Source of the DNA: Chitinophagales bacterium
GTDB taxonomy: Bacteria > Bacteroidota > Bacteroidia > Chitinophagales > CAIOSU01
Reading direction: 5' to 3'
Length of the DNA stretch: 64,000 nt
Assembly (NCBI GenBank): GCA_026003335.1
Contig: BPHB01000002.1
Location: 682,001 to 746,000, forward strand
Shown here: one piece after another, positions 25,120 through 35,196 of the stretch
Position numbering within the stretch: the stretch's first letter is position 1
Layout of the letters: every line of letters starts with the position of its first letter
Position numbers and translations under genes: made by a program
Notes under the pieces: generated by a model
Database searches by the model: none
Seen by the model: the letters and a program-made list of their open reading frames with translations, nothing else
What the model was told of the DNA's origin: nothing

Positions 25120-26357
25120 TCACTATTAAGGCGTTCAGAGGTATCAGACCCCTGCCAGAATACGCAGCCCGCGTTGCTTCCCGTCCCTATGACGTGATGA
25201 ACCGGCAGGAGGCAAAACAGGAAGCAGCAGGAAATCCCTTGTCGTTTCTGCATGTCATCCGCCCAGAAATTGACCTGCCGGATAGTATAGATGAGCATGA
25301 CCCCCGTGTGTATCAAAAGGCAAAAGAAAATTTTCAATCCTTGCTCGCTCAGGGAATTTTCAAACAAGAGTCTGCTGACTGTTTCTACGTCTACGAGCTC
25401 ACCATGCACAACCGCTCTCAAACGGGCCTGGTTGCCTGTTCCAGCGTGGACGATTACTTTGCCGACAAAATCAAAAAACATGAACACACCCGACCGGTTA
25501 AGGAACAAGACCGTATAGACCACATGTTGATAACCGGCATACACGCTGAGCCCGTCTTTCTCACCTTCAGAGATGTAGATGCCGTAACCTATATCCTGTT
25601 TCAGATAAAAGACCAATCCCCTGATTATGACTTTATCTCTTCAGACAATATAAAGCACCGGTTTTGGGTTATGCGTGATCCGTCAGCAATCTCTCAACTA
25701 ACACAAATCTTCAAAACCCATGTCCCCGCCACCTATATTGCTGATGGTCATCATCGTGCAGCTTCTTCAGCAAAGGTCGGCCGGCTCCTGGCTGAACAAA
25801 ACCCACACCACTCGGGCAAAGAAGAGTACAACTTCTTCCTTACGGTTCTTTTCCCTGCCAGCCAGCTCCATATTATGGACTATAACAGGCTGGTGGCTGA
25901 TTTAAACGGTTTGACCGAAGCCGAATTCCTACAAAAAGTGGCGGAAAAATTTCAGGTACATCAGAGAAACGACAGCTTCCGACCTTCCGGCATGCATGAA
26001 TTCGGCATGTATCTGGGCGGTAAATGGTATAAACTCCTCCCGCATCCGGGCACATTCGCGGAAGATGACCCTATCGGCAGTCTGGATGTTTCCATTTTGC
26101 AGGACAACCTTTTGCGCCCCATCTTAGGTATTACAGATCCTCGCACAGACAAGCGCATAGACTTTTCAGGAGGCATTCGTGGACTGCAGGAGCTGGAGCG
26201 CAGGGTCAACCAAGGTGAAATGCAGGTGGCTTTTGCTCTTTACCCTGTTTCCATGGAGCAGCTTTTACGTATTGCCGATATGGGCCAGGTGATGCCTCCA
26301 AAATCCACCTGGTTTGAACCCAAGTTGCGCAGCGGTCTGATTATTCACCCGTTTTAG
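25116..26357 (+). CDS. DUF1015-family protein
   Basis: A 413-residue soluble protein of the DUF1015 family. It starts at the ATG that overlaps the serA stop, so translation is coupled. Conserved points: GIRPLPEYAARVASRPYDVM near the start and TYIADGHHRAASSAKVGRLL around residues 205-225. No catalytic mechanism is established for the family, but its frequent position beside serC/serA suggests a role connected to serine metabolism. The end is 190 bases upstream of the next gene. Confidence 0.88.
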   Translation: MITIKAFRGIRPLPEYAARVASRPYDVMNRQEAKQEAAGNPLSFLHVIRPEIDLPDSIDEHDPRVYQKAKENFQSLLAQGIFKQESADCFYVYELTMHNRSQTGLVACSSVDDYFADKIKKHEHTRPVKEQDRIDHMLITGIHAEPVFLTFRDVDAVTYILFQIKDQSPDYDFISSDNIKHRFWVMRDPSAISQLTQIFKTHVPATYIADGHHRAASSAKVGRLLAEQNPHHSGKEEYNFFLTVLFPASQLHIMDYNRLVADLNGLTEAEFLQKVAEKFQVHQRNDSFRPSGMHEFGMYLGGKWYKLLPHPGTFAEDDPIGSLDVSILQDNLLRPILGITDPRTDKRIDFSGGIRGLQELERRVNQGEMQVAFALYPVSMEQLLRIADMGQVMPPKSTWFEPKLRSGLIIHPF

Positions 26358-26591
26358 ATGCTCTCAATGATTGCGCGCGGTTGGACCTGCATGCATTTGC
26401 TTGAACCATGTTACTCCTGTGCCACTTGCCACAGCAGCTATCAGGTTATACAAACCCTTATTTACTATAGTTGGCGGCACACAGAGCCCTGAACAATAGG
26501 AAGCCCCCGGCCTGATATTCGTATTTGCTCAGATAATGGAAAATACCTTTTGGTTGGTTTGGTCAATTTTTTCATCTTCGGAGCCAAAAAA

Positions 26592-27473
26592 ATGCGCATG
26601 ATAACATCAAAACCCCTTGTTTATGTTTTCTTTTTTGCCCTGCTGGCAGGAATGCTGTTTTACCCGGCTTTTATCTACACGGAAACCAGTGCGCCCGGAC
26701 CCGGTCATTCCGGTGCTCCCGGTGAAGCCACCTGCGCAGCATCCGGCTGTCACACCGGAAGTGCAGAAAATCTGGACCCCTCCAAACTCACCATTGCCAG
26801 CATAGGTACGCCCAGTCTGAGCAACGGCTACGTTCCCGGAACAGTGTACAATATATCTGTAAGCATGGGCAGCGTGCAAAGTCAGGTAAAAGGCTTTCAG
26901 CTTACCGTGCTGGACGCCAACGGCAACGGTGCCGGCACCCTGACTATCACCGACATCAATCATACTACTAAAACCAACTTGGGCAATCGCCAATACATTA
27001 GCCACAAAAATGCAAACACCACCAGCGCCTGGGTATTTCGCTGGGAGTCGCCTCCCACTGACATAGGGCCGGTAACCTTTTATGCCTCCGGTATAGGCGC
27101 CAACGGAGACAATCAGGCCACCGGTGATGTGGTATATCGCTCAAAAGCAGGAGTTTCCACTACCTCGGGTCTTATACAATACAATCTGACAGCGCTGCCG
27201 CCCGTGCCGGCAGATATCGCAGGAATAACCATCTTTCCTAATCCATTCCGGAAAGAAATTTTTATAGAGTATCCTGTAACAGAAGAAGGAAGCGTGCAGA
27301 TAGAGCTTGTCTCTATAAATGGGGAAAAGGTAGCTTCGATATGCTGCAAAGCACAACTACCCGGCATACATCTGCAAAAGCTGACTGTGCCCTCAGGTAT
27401 TGCTGCCGGATTATATATGCTGCAGATGCAGGCAGGCAGCCAGCGTTTCTTTAAAAAGCTCATTGCCGAATGA
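26592..27473 (+). CDS. choice-of-anchor V / Reeler-like secreted protein with T9SS sorting domain and possible haem motif
   Basis: A 293-residue secreted protein from the ATG at 26592 (in-frame ATGs at 26550 and 26598 are alternatives). A signal/anchor helix (YVFFFALLAGMLFYPAFIYT) is followed by SGAPGEATCAASGCHTGSAE, a CX4CH motif like a variant haem c attachment site. Then a Reeler-like beta domain (FQLTVLDANGNGAGTLTITD, later WVFRWESPPTDIGPVTFYAS), which NCBI families call choice-of-anchor V, and a C-terminal T9SS type A tail (IFPNPFRKEIFIEY, GLYMLQMQAGSQRFFKKLI). It stands alone, ending seven bases before DUF5606 (convergent). Confidence 0.75.
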   Translation: MRMITSKPLVYVFFFALLAGMLFYPAFIYTETSAPGPGHSGAPGEATCAASGCHTGSAENLDPSKLTIASIGTPSLSNGYVPGTVYNISVSMGSVQSQVKGFQLTVLDANGNGAGTLTITDINHTTKTNLGNRQYISHKNANTTSAWVFRWESPPTDIGPVTFYASGIGANGDNQATGDVVYRSKAGVSTTSGLIQYNLTALPPVPADIAGITIFPNPFRKEIFIEYPVTEEGSVQIELVSINGEKVASICCKAQLPGIHLQKLTVPSGIAAGLYMLQMQAGSQRFFKKLIAE

Positions 27474-27479
27474 CGCAGA

Positions 27480-28070
27480 TCACCCCGCCTTACGAGGACC
27501 CATAGGCTTTTTTGCCTCTGCCTTGCGGGTGGATGCTTTTACAGGTTTCTCTTTGGGTTTTTCCTTGGTTTCCTTTCTGGGCGCTTTCGCTTCCTTTTGG
27601 GTCTGTTTTGTCTTTCCAGCCTTTACAGGTTTTTTCTCCTCTGCGGGTTTTTCCTTTTCCTCCTTCTCCTTTGCCGGAGGAGCAGGCTCCTTCACCAAAT
27701 CATATTTGTGCAATAGCTGAAACCACCTAATTACCTTTTTTATATCACTTGCATATACCCTCTCTTCATCATAATCAGGCAGGATTTTTTTGAAGTAGCT
27801 CCGCAACTCTTCCGGTCCGGCATTTGCACTTACAGGCGGATTATCGTTTAGTTGTTTTTTCATTTCCAGCAACACTTGCAACAGCTCTACCGTGTCTTTT
27901 GTGGTGTAGATGGTAATGGTTTCAAGAGGAGAAAAAACGTGATTCCGGCTGGAAACAAAGCGGGGTTTCCGCTCTTCCAGCCCGCGCACAATCATGCCAT
28001 CTTCCCGCTTGGCAATCACTTCAAATAATCCGCCCAGACCTCTTATGGCGACAATATCCTTATACTCCAT
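27480..28070 (-). CDS. DUF5606 protein with Lys/Pro-rich tail
   Basis: A 196-residue protein. Residues 1-130 are the DUF5606 family (KDIVAIRGLGGLFEVIAKRE, VSSRNHVFSPLETITIYTTK, then IKKVIRWFQLLHKYDL), common in Bacteroidota and of unknown function. Residues ~140-196 are a disordered tail of Lys, Pro, Ala, Glu and Thr (PAPPAKEKEEKEKPAEEKKP and on), like the DNA-binding tail of histone H1-type proteins; net charge is positive. It is convergent with the preceding cargo gene and divergent from uvrB. The tail length is likely to vary between strains. Confidence 0.85.
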   Translation of the reverse strand: MEYKDIVAIRGLGGLFEVIAKREDGMIVRGLEERKPRFVSSRNHVFSPLETITIYTTKDTVELLQVLLEMKKQLNDNPPVSANAGPEELRSYFKKILPDYDEERVYASDIKKVIRWFQLLHKYDLVKEPAPPAKEKEEKEKPAEEKKPVKAGKTKQTQKEAKAPRKETKEKPKEKPVKASTRKAEAKKPMGPRKAG

Positions 28071-28204
28071 AGCTTAATTTTACCGCTAAAATAGTAAGCT
28101 CTTATCAAAAATTATTCAGGTAAAATCAGCACCGTCTCAGCAAGAAGCGCACGGACGCATGCACCACTTGCTGTTGAAATAGCTCAGCATACCGCTCACT
28201 GGAT

Positions 28205-30238
28205 ATGAAATTCAAACTCACCTCTGCATTTCGTCCTGCGGGAGACCAGCCGGAAGCCATTCGTCAGCTCACCGAAGGCGTGTTGCGGGGCGACAGGGCT
28301 CAGGTGCTGCTGGGTGTTACCGGCTCGGGAAAGACATTTACTATTGCCAACGTTATTCAAAATGTACAGAAGCCCACGCTGGTGTTGAGCCATAACAAAA
28401 CCCTGGTGGCTCAGCTCTACGGTGAGTTCCGACAGTTTTTCCCTGAAAATGCCGTGGAGTATTTTGTTTCTTATTACGATTACTATCAACCTGAAGCCTA
28501 TCTGCCGGTGACAGACACCTACATTGAAAAAGACCTGTCAATCAATGAAGAGGTAGAAAAGCTACGGCTGAAAGCTACAGCATCGCTGCTTTCCGGCAGG
28601 CGGGATATTATTGTCGTGGCAACAGTATCCTGCATTTATGGCATCGGCAATCCGTCTGAATACACCAGACGCATCATCCGCTTGCATAAGGGGCAGTTGC
28701 TGGGGCGCAATCAGTTTCTCTACTGCCTTGTAGATAGTCTTTATTCCCGAACGGAATCTGAATTCAAGCGCGCCAACTTCCGTGTGCGTGGAGATTCGGT
28801 AGATATCTTTCTTCCCTACGCTGATTACGCCCTGCGTATTTCTTTTTTCGGCAATGAAATTGAAGAGATTCAGCGTTTTGACCCTGAGACCGGAAAAGGC
28901 TTAGAATCGCTGGACGAAGTAGCCATCTTTCCTGCCAACATGTATATGACGCCCCAGGATGAATTTGAAGAAATGCTGGCCGAAATTCAAGAGGAGCTGC
29001 ACCGCCAGGTAGAATATTTCAACTCCATTGGAAAAGAGGCGGAAGCCAAACGCTTGACCGAGCGCGTCAACTTTGACATGGAAATGATGCGCGAACTGGG
29101 CTACTGCTCGGGCATTGAGAACTATTCACGCTTTCTGGACAGACGCAAGCCCGGAGAGCGTCCTTTCTGCCTGCTGGATTATTTTCCGGATGACTATCTG
29201 ATGGTCATTGATGAGAGCCATGTGACTATCCCGCAAATAGGGGGTATGTACGGGGGCGATCGCGCAAGGAAACTGAATCTCGTAGAATATGGGTTCAGGC
29301 TGCCTTCAGCACTGGATAATCGCCCGCTGAATTTTTCTGAGTTTGAAGGACTCATTAACCAGGTGATTTTCGTGAGCGCCACCCCGGCCGACTATGAGCT
29401 GGAAAAAGCCGGTGGAGTGATCGTAGAGCAGGTAGTGCGCCCTACCGGTTTGCTGGACCCCGTTATTGAAGTGAGGCCCAGTGTAAATCAGATAGACGAT
29501 TTGCTGGACGAAATAGATGAGAGAATAAAAAAACACGAGCGGGTGTTGGTAACTACTCTTACCAAACGCATGGCCGAAGAGTTGTCAAAATATTTGCTGC
29601 GCCTGGACATCCGCTGCCGCTATATCCACTCCGAAGTAGATACGCTGGAACGCGTGGAAATACTGCGCGACCTGCGGTTGGGCAAGTTTGATGTGCTCAT
29701 TGGTGTAAATCTGCTACGTGAAGGACTGGATTTGCCTGAAGTGTCGCTGGTAGCTATTCTGGATGCCGATAAAGAAGGCTTCCTGCGCTCCGAACGCTCG
29801 CTGACCCAGATTGCCGGTCGTGCGGCCCGCAACATCCACGGCAAGGTAATCATGTATGCAGACACCATAACCGAGTCTATGCAAAAAACTATAGATGAAA
29901 CTCATCGCAGGCGCGAAAAGCAGCTGAAATACAACGAAGAGCATCAGATTGTACCGCAATCTATCAGAAAAACGAAGGAAGAAATTATCGGGCAAACCGC
30001 TGTGCTGAATATCCGCTCTGATGGCAAGCAGCCCTACTACGTAGAGCAGGAAGAGTCAACTTCTTTGGTCGCTGACCCAGTGGTGCAGTATATGAACAAA
30101 GACCAACTGGAAAAACTCATATCCCAAACACGCAAAAAAATGGAAGCTGCCGCCAAAGACCTGGACTTTATGGAAGCTGCCCGTTACCGAAATGAAATGT
30201 ACAGCCTGCAGAGCTTGTTGAAAGAGCGTTTCGGGTAG
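28205..30238 (+). CDS. uvrB: excinuclease ABC subunit B
   Basis: A 677-residue UvrB, the damage-verifying helicase of nucleotide excision repair. Walker A GVTGSGKTFTIANVI (residues ~37-51), the beta-hairpin region DYYQPEAYLPVTDTYIEKDL, Walker B DYLMVIDESHVTIPQIGGMY, motif V/VI LREGLDLPEVSLVAILDADK and QIAGRAARNI. The C-terminal UVR motif (LISQTRKKMEAAAKDLDFME) binds UvrC. Full length matches other UvrB. It is single, with uvrA and uvrC elsewhere. Confidence 0.98.
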   Translation: MKFKLTSAFRPAGDQPEAIRQLTEGVLRGDRAQVLLGVTGSGKTFTIANVIQNVQKPTLVLSHNKTLVAQLYGEFRQFFPENAVEYFVSYYDYYQPEAYLPVTDTYIEKDLSINEEVEKLRLKATASLLSGRRDIIVVATVSCIYGIGNPSEYTRRIIRLHKGQLLGRNQFLYCLVDSLYSRTESEFKRANFRVRGDSVDIFLPYADYALRISFFGNEIEEIQRFDPETGKGLESLDEVAIFPANMYMTPQDEFEEMLAEIQEELHRQVEYFNSIGKEAEAKRLTERVNFDMEMMRELGYCSGIENYSRFLDRRKPGERPFCLLDYFPDDYLMVIDESHVTIPQIGGMYGGDRARKLNLVEYGFRLPSALDNRPLNFSEFEGLINQVIFVSATPADYELEKAGGVIVEQVVRPTGLLDPVIEVRPSVNQIDDLLDEIDERIKKHERVLVTTLTKRMAEELSKYLLRLDIRCRYIHSEVDTLERVEILRDLRLGKFDVLIGVNLLREGLDLPEVSLVAILDADKEGFLRSERSLTQIAGRAARNIHGKVIMYADTITESMQKTIDETHRRREKQLKYNEEHQIVPQSIRKTKEEIIGQTAVLNIRSDGKQPYYVEQEESTSLVADPVVQYMNKDQLEKLISQTRKKMEAAAKDLDFMEAARYRNEMYSLQSLLKERFG

Positions 30239-30268
30239 TTCCCTATACCATCTGTATATTTGCCTGGT

Positions 30269-32170
30269 ATGAAACGCTGCGTGTATTTACTGTTGCTGCA
30301 ATGGATTAATCCCACTTTGGTCTTTGGGCAAGGCTCTTTCCGCTATCAGCAGGCACCTTTGCAATTTTGCCCGTTGGCGGCATCTGTTTCTCCCAAAGAC
30401 ATCACCCGGGAATTCCGGCCCAACCTTATCCATCTGGAAATGCCCTCACCGGGGGGAAATTCTTATCATGCTTTTTTACAAACACAAAAACAACAGCTCA
30501 CATCCCTTGCACCTAAAACCGGAGGGGGCACCGTTATCCTGGGTGAGGCTGACAGCCCCTTGATTCTGGAAGGTTTTCCGGGTAATCCCTTTGATGGTAG
30601 TGTGCCCACCGATAACCATCTGGCTATTTCTAACTCCGGCATGCTGGTATCTGTAGCAAACTCCACGCTTTTCTTTTATGATACAGAAAACAGCATCACC
30701 CTGGACACCATTGCTCTGGAAGATTTTTTTGATACCCTTGGTTTGCCTGCTAATAAATATGACCCACGCGTACTTTACGATCCCAAAGCAGACCGCTTTA
30801 TCGTGGTTTGCCTGAGCGGCAGTGAAGACTCTACCAGCCACATTGTTCTGGCTTTTTCGCAAACAAGTAATCCCGTGGGCATCTGGAATATGTATAAGCT
30901 GGAAGGCAATCCTTTAGGGAACAGCACATGGTCTGACTTTCCGATGGTGGCAATTACCGATGAGGAATTATTTATAACCGTAAACCTGCTGGCGAACGAT
31001 ACCATCAACACTCCAGACAGCTGGAAGTACTTATTTCAGCAAAGCGTCATCTGGCAGATTAACAAACGCAACGGCTATGATGGACAACCTCTTCAAAACC
31101 GCTTCTATCATGACATACAATACAACAATGCACCCGTGCGCAACCTGTGTCCGATTCAAGGTGCCACTACGACCGCCGGACCTAATATCTATTTGCTATC
31201 TAACCGCAATTTTGCAATTCAAAACGACACTTTCTTCATTCTGGAAATAACCAATCTGCTGCATCACCCGCAAACTCAGCTTACATTAAGAATCAGCACG
31301 GCCGATATACCCTATGGGCTACCTCCTGACGGTAAGGAGCGATCAAACCGCATTTTGCTGACCAATGATGCCCGCGTACTAGACGGATTCATTGAAAACC
31401 AAAAAATTCATTTTGTACAAAACACAAGAAACCCCGACACGATGAGAGCGGCAATCTACCATGGTGTGATCAGTAATCTTTCCATGGGAACCGGGCCGGT
31501 TATCCGCGGAGCTGTCATCGGCTCTGAGTCGCTGGATTTTGCTTATCCGGCAATTTCGTTTAGCGGGCAATCTCCGGCAGATGAAGAAGCAATCATTACC
31601 TTTAATCATACCTCAGTAGATTCGTTTGCCGGAGTGTCGGCTGTGTTTTACAATGGCACAGGGTATTCTGAGCGTGTTACCCTGAAGGCAGGCGAAGACT
31701 TTGTGGCGATACTTCCAGGCCTTAGGCAGCGGTGGGGTGATTATTCCGGATCACAACGCAAATACAATGAGCCGGGTAAGGTATGGATTTCGGGGTTTTA
31801 TGGCATTCGGTTGGGCACCGGCCTGAACCAGGTTAGAACAAATGCCACCTGGATTGCAGCCCTGGCTAGCCCCGATACCCTAAATACTTTCATGGCTCAG
31901 GTGAAAAAGCATAGGTACGCTGTAACAACATATCCCATTCCTTTTGAAAAGGATTTTTCCGTTGAGTTTGAGTTGCCGGAGGCAAAAGTTTTGGACATCT
32001 CTTTATACAATGATGAGGGGCGACTAATCAAAACATTCATACGTGATAAAGTAAACTCCGGAAAAAACAAATTCAGCTTCTCACCGCAACCGCTATCCGC
32101 GGGCACTTATTTTCTTCAGATACGGGATAATTCCCGGATAATCTTATCAGAGAAAATCATCAAGCTATGA
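30269..32170 (+). CDS. secreted protein with T9SS type A sorting domain, unknown core
   Basis: A 633-residue protein started at the ATG at 30269 (the in-frame TTG at 30260 gives two spare codons). Signal peptide MKRCVYLLLLQWINPTLVFG. The central ~480 residues are beta-rich, with sequences such as LGEADSPLILEGFPGNPFDG, SFNHTSVDSFAG-like repeats and DNHLAISNSGMLVSVANSTL that recall beta-propeller or sialidase-like folds of secreted Bacteroidota proteins; I do not recognise a family. The C-terminus (YPIPFEKDFSVEFELPEAKV, LSAGTYFLQIRDNSRIILSE) is a T9SS sorting domain. A -7 element (TATATTTG, 30255-30262) is only 6 bases before the ATG. Confidence 0.75.
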   Translation: MKRCVYLLLLQWINPTLVFGQGSFRYQQAPLQFCPLAASVSPKDITREFRPNLIHLEMPSPGGNSYHAFLQTQKQQLTSLAPKTGGGTVILGEADSPLILEGFPGNPFDGSVPTDNHLAISNSGMLVSVANSTLFFYDTENSITLDTIALEDFFDTLGLPANKYDPRVLYDPKADRFIVVCLSGSEDSTSHIVLAFSQTSNPVGIWNMYKLEGNPLGNSTWSDFPMVAITDEELFITVNLLANDTINTPDSWKYLFQQSVIWQINKRNGYDGQPLQNRFYHDIQYNNAPVRNLCPIQGATTTAGPNIYLLSNRNFAIQNDTFFILEITNLLHHPQTQLTLRISTADIPYGLPPDGKERSNRILLTNDARVLDGFIENQKIHFVQNTRNPDTMRAAIYHGVISNLSMGTGPVIRGAVIGSESLDFAYPAISFSGQSPADEEAIITFNHTSVDSFAGVSAVFYNGTGYSERVTLKAGEDFVAILPGLRQRWGDYSGSQRKYNEPGKVWISGFYGIRLGTGLNQVRTNATWIAALASPDTLNTFMAQVKKHRYAVTTYPIPFEKDFSVEFELPEAKVLDISLYNDEGRLIKTFIRDKVNSGKNKFSFSPQPLSAGTYFLQIRDNSRIILSEKIIKL

Positions 32171-32191
32171 GGTGTGTCGTATCCGTTTGGA

Positions 32192-35191
32192 CTATCTTAT
32201 CAGAGAAAAGGCACCGGAGAGTTTAATCCGTGTGCCATCAATCATATCTGTCACGGCATAATAAATGTAGGTACCTGCCGGCTGATCTTTACCTTGATAG
32301 CGGCCGTCCCAAGCAGTGGTGGAATTATGCAGAAGTTCACCCCAGCGATTATACACCCGAAACTCCCTGACCTCCCCGGAGCCTCCGAAAATTTTTACTT
32401 CAAAAACATCATTATGACCATCTCCGTTGGGTGTAAAAGCATCGGGTATTCTTGGGGGTATCACTTCCGGTAAAACCCGTATAGTGATACTATCGTTGCC
32501 GGAACACTCCTGACTGTCAGAAAAGGTTACAACATAGGTGATGTCTTCAGTCGGACTGGCAACGGGTGACGGGCAATCAGTGCAGCTCAATGCAACAGGG
32601 GGAGACCAGAAAAAAAATCCCTGCGGGTTTCCTGATACCGTTGCCGTAAGCGGAATGCTGGTACCGCTGATGATGGTGCGGTCTTCCCCAGCATTCACCT
32701 GGTAGGGGCTGATGAATGTGATTTCTACGGAATCGCTTCCCTGGCAGCCCACTGGCGTGGTGACGGTAACCGAATAGACACCTCCTTGGGTTACTTCCAG
32801 GACTGAACTTGTATCACCGGTAGACCACTGATACACACTCCAGTTGCTCCCCGGACTGAGACTCACGATATGCCCCTCGCACAAACTGATGTTTTCGCCC
32901 AGATTTACCTCCACAGGAGGAGGGCTGCCTATTACCACCGTATCTACCACAGAGCAATTGTTATAGTCAGTTACCGTTACGGTGTAAATCCCCGAACAGA
33001 GGTCCGTGCGTACAGCTGCCTGCTGGCCGCTATCAGACCACTGATAACGGAACGGAGGGAAGCCATTTGCCGGCTGAATTTCGGCATAGCCATCACAGCT
33101 GTATGAGCAGCGGGTGTTGCTGCTCAGCGCGGTAGTGATCATACTGCAGCAAAGCGGACCGGCAGGAATGATTACCTCGGTAACAGTTTTACAGTTGTTT
33201 ACATCAGTTATCGTAACGGTGTATCGCCCGGCAGCCAGACCACTAACCGAAGAACCTCCCATGCCGTTGCTCCACAAGATAAAAACTGAACCCGGATTAG
33301 ACACATCAAGATCTATAATGGCCTGGCCATCTCCTTCTCCGCGACAGGATTCCGGAGTTACGCTGATGCTGTTGATTACCGGAGCGTTCACCGTTGAAAG
33401 GATAAACGAAGTATCAACCTGACAATGCTGCAAGTCTGTGATAGTAACCGAATAGATTCCGGCACCCAGTCCGGAGACATCCTCCGTAGTATCACCTGTG
33501 CTCCAGACATACACATAGTTGCCCGATCCCCCGCTCACATTAATATCAATGATGCCGTCGGAGGCACCGCACTGAGGAGCGGTTATCTGGGCGTTAATCT
33601 GCAGGGCTACACTATCTATGGTTATGGTAACAGAATCTGTGCGTGCTACACAACCTGCCGAATCGGTAGCGAACAGTGTATAGGTAATATCCTCCTGCGG
33701 ACAAATAACCGGAGTCAGGGAGTTGGAATCACTCATATAGGTAGAGGGTGACCAGATAAAATCAGCCGGGTAGCTGATTTCAGGATCGCTGAAGGTGATT
33801 GACCATCCTGAAAAAGTGCCTACACCAAAACCTCCTGGTGATGCCGGCACAACCACAATAGACCAAAGGCCGTTGGCTGTGCAGCCCACCAAATTGTCAA
33901 AAGGCTGGTTAGGCATAAAATTGCCCGTATAAGGCAGGGATGCTGTAGCAATGGAGGTAGTGGAATTGAGAGTAAAACAGGTGTTCACATAGCCGGTGAA
34001 CGGATCAACCGAGGTGGTAACTCCTTGCGGCACCAACGTGATGCGGGTACCATCCGGACATTGAAGGAAGATGATCAGGTCTCCAATGGTCTGCTGACCG
34101 GGAACGGGAAAAATAACCGTTCCGAAAAAGGATAAGCCGGTGATACACACCTGTGTGATGGATCCGGGAGTGATGCGCGAAATATTCAGGCCCGTAACAT
34201 TAATATTGATTGAAGTTTCAGAACCAAACACCGCTGTAACAGGCGTAAATTCAGCATTTGCAAAGGTTACTGTCTTGGCTTCCCGTTTAATTACTTTGGC
34301 TGTAGCATTCAGGGTTACACATTCTCCGGCACACACCCTTACATCCTCGCCCGCATCCAGGGCAAGTAAAGGATCTTTCACAATGACAGTAACCGTGTCT
34401 CTGCAGCTTTCAAAGCCATTGGACATCTCCACAATATAGTCGGTAGTAACGCGTGGGCAAACCACATGGGGGCCACCACTGTTGCCCTGTCCGTAGGAAT
34501 AATTATCGTTGAGCCACACTATTTCATAGGTAGGATCATTGAAGTAGATAACCACGTTATCCAGCCCCCAGTGGTCAAAATCCGCACCGGAATCATTGTC
34601 CTGAAACCAGCGTATCTGAGTATTGGGTGAAATAGCATCTTGCGGTAACTGAAAGCACCAGTTGTTCCAGTTTACCAGGAGGGGGTCTGTGCCTCCGTTG
34701 GGGTCAAAATAATGTATGGTATGCCAGGTCACACCACCATCGGTAGAGTATTGAAGATAAACTCCCTCATCAGGCTCATCCGGTCCTTCGCAGGGAGTAC
34801 CGCTGTTGCCGGTTTGTGTGGCAAACAACAGGTCAAAACACACCGTTACTCCAGCCGTAGCGGGCGTAAGGTCATAGGGTATTGTACGCAGCAGCCGTGG
34901 TACGCCCGAGCTATTGCCAAACCAGATATGCGGAGTGCCATCTACTCCGGTCGGACTGCAGGGGTTGTCAAAGCGGGCCTGCTGGGTAGTGTCCCATCCT
35001 ACAGGAACTCCCGAATTAAAATTTTCGGAAAAAACAGATAAGCCCTGTCCCCGACCAGAAGCATTCAGTACCGTGCAGTCACCACAGATAATGTCAGGCT
35101 CCGTCAGAGAGGCTGTAACCACGCACTGGGCTACTGCTTGATATAGCGCTGCCAGAGTACAAAACAGGGTAGCAGATAAAACAGATTTCAT
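32192..35191 (-). CDS. large surface protein with P-domain, SprB repeats and T9SS type B (gliding-motility) C-terminus
   Basis: A 999-residue secreted protein. Signal peptide at residues 1-21. A MAM/jelly-roll-like region follows (LQYSTDGGVTWHTIHYFDPN, then CFQLPQDAISPNTQIRWFQD), and a proprotein-convertase P-domain (TQVCITGLSFFGTVIFPVPG and GGFGVGTFSGWSITFSDPEI) near residues 310-440. Then three SprB-like repeats (VWSTGDTTEDVSGLGAGIYS, ILWSNGMGGSSVSGLAAGRY, YQWSDSGQQAAVRTDLCSGI), a PKD-like domain (VSLSPGSNWSVYQWSTGDTS), and a C-terminal CHU_C/gliding domain (PDAFTPNGDGHNDVFEVKIF, WDGRYQGKDQPAGTYIYYAV). Such proteins can be cell-surface adhesins in gliding. The small gene at 35197 follows with 5 bases between. 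Confidence 0.85.
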   Translation of the reverse strand: MKSVLSATLFCTLAALYQAVAQCVVTASLTEPDIICGDCTVLNASGRGQGLSVFSENFNSGVPVGWDTTQQARFDNPCSPTGVDGTPHIWFGNSSGVPRLLRTIPYDLTPATAGVTVCFDLLFATQTGNSGTPCEGPDEPDEGVYLQYSTDGGVTWHTIHYFDPNGGTDPLLVNWNNWCFQLPQDAISPNTQIRWFQDNDSGADFDHWGLDNVVIYFNDPTYEIVWLNDNYSYGQGNSGGPHVVCPRVTTDYIVEMSNGFESCRDTVTVIVKDPLLALDAGEDVRVCAGECVTLNATAKVIKREAKTVTFANAEFTPVTAVFGSETSININVTGLNISRITPGSITQVCITGLSFFGTVIFPVPGQQTIGDLIIFLQCPDGTRITLVPQGVTTSVDPFTGYVNTCFTLNSTTSIATASLPYTGNFMPNQPFDNLVGCTANGLWSIVVVPASPGGFGVGTFSGWSITFSDPEISYPADFIWSPSTYMSDSNSLTPVICPQEDITYTLFATDSAGCVARTDSVTITIDSVALQINAQITAPQCGASDGIIDINVSGGSGNYVYVWSTGDTTEDVSGLGAGIYSVTITDLQHCQVDTSFILSTVNAPVINSISVTPESCRGEGDGQAIIDLDVSNPGSVFILWSNGMGGSSVSGLAAGRYTVTITDVNNCKTVTEVIIPAGPLCCSMITTALSSNTRCSYSCDGYAEIQPANGFPPFRYQWSDSGQQAAVRTDLCSGIYTVTVTDYNNCSVVDTVVIGSPPPVEVNLGENISLCEGHIVSLSPGSNWSVYQWSTGDTSSVLEVTQGGVYSVTVTTPVGCQGSDSVEITFISPYQVNAGEDRTIISGTSIPLTATVSGNPQGFFFWSPPVALSCTDCPSPVASPTEDITYVVTFSDSQECSGNDSITIRVLPEVIPPRIPDAFTPNGDGHNDVFEVKIFGGSGEVREFRVYNRWGELLHNSTTAWDGRYQGKDQPAGTYIYYAVTDMIDGTRIKLSGAFSLIR

Positions 35192-35196
35192 AAGCT

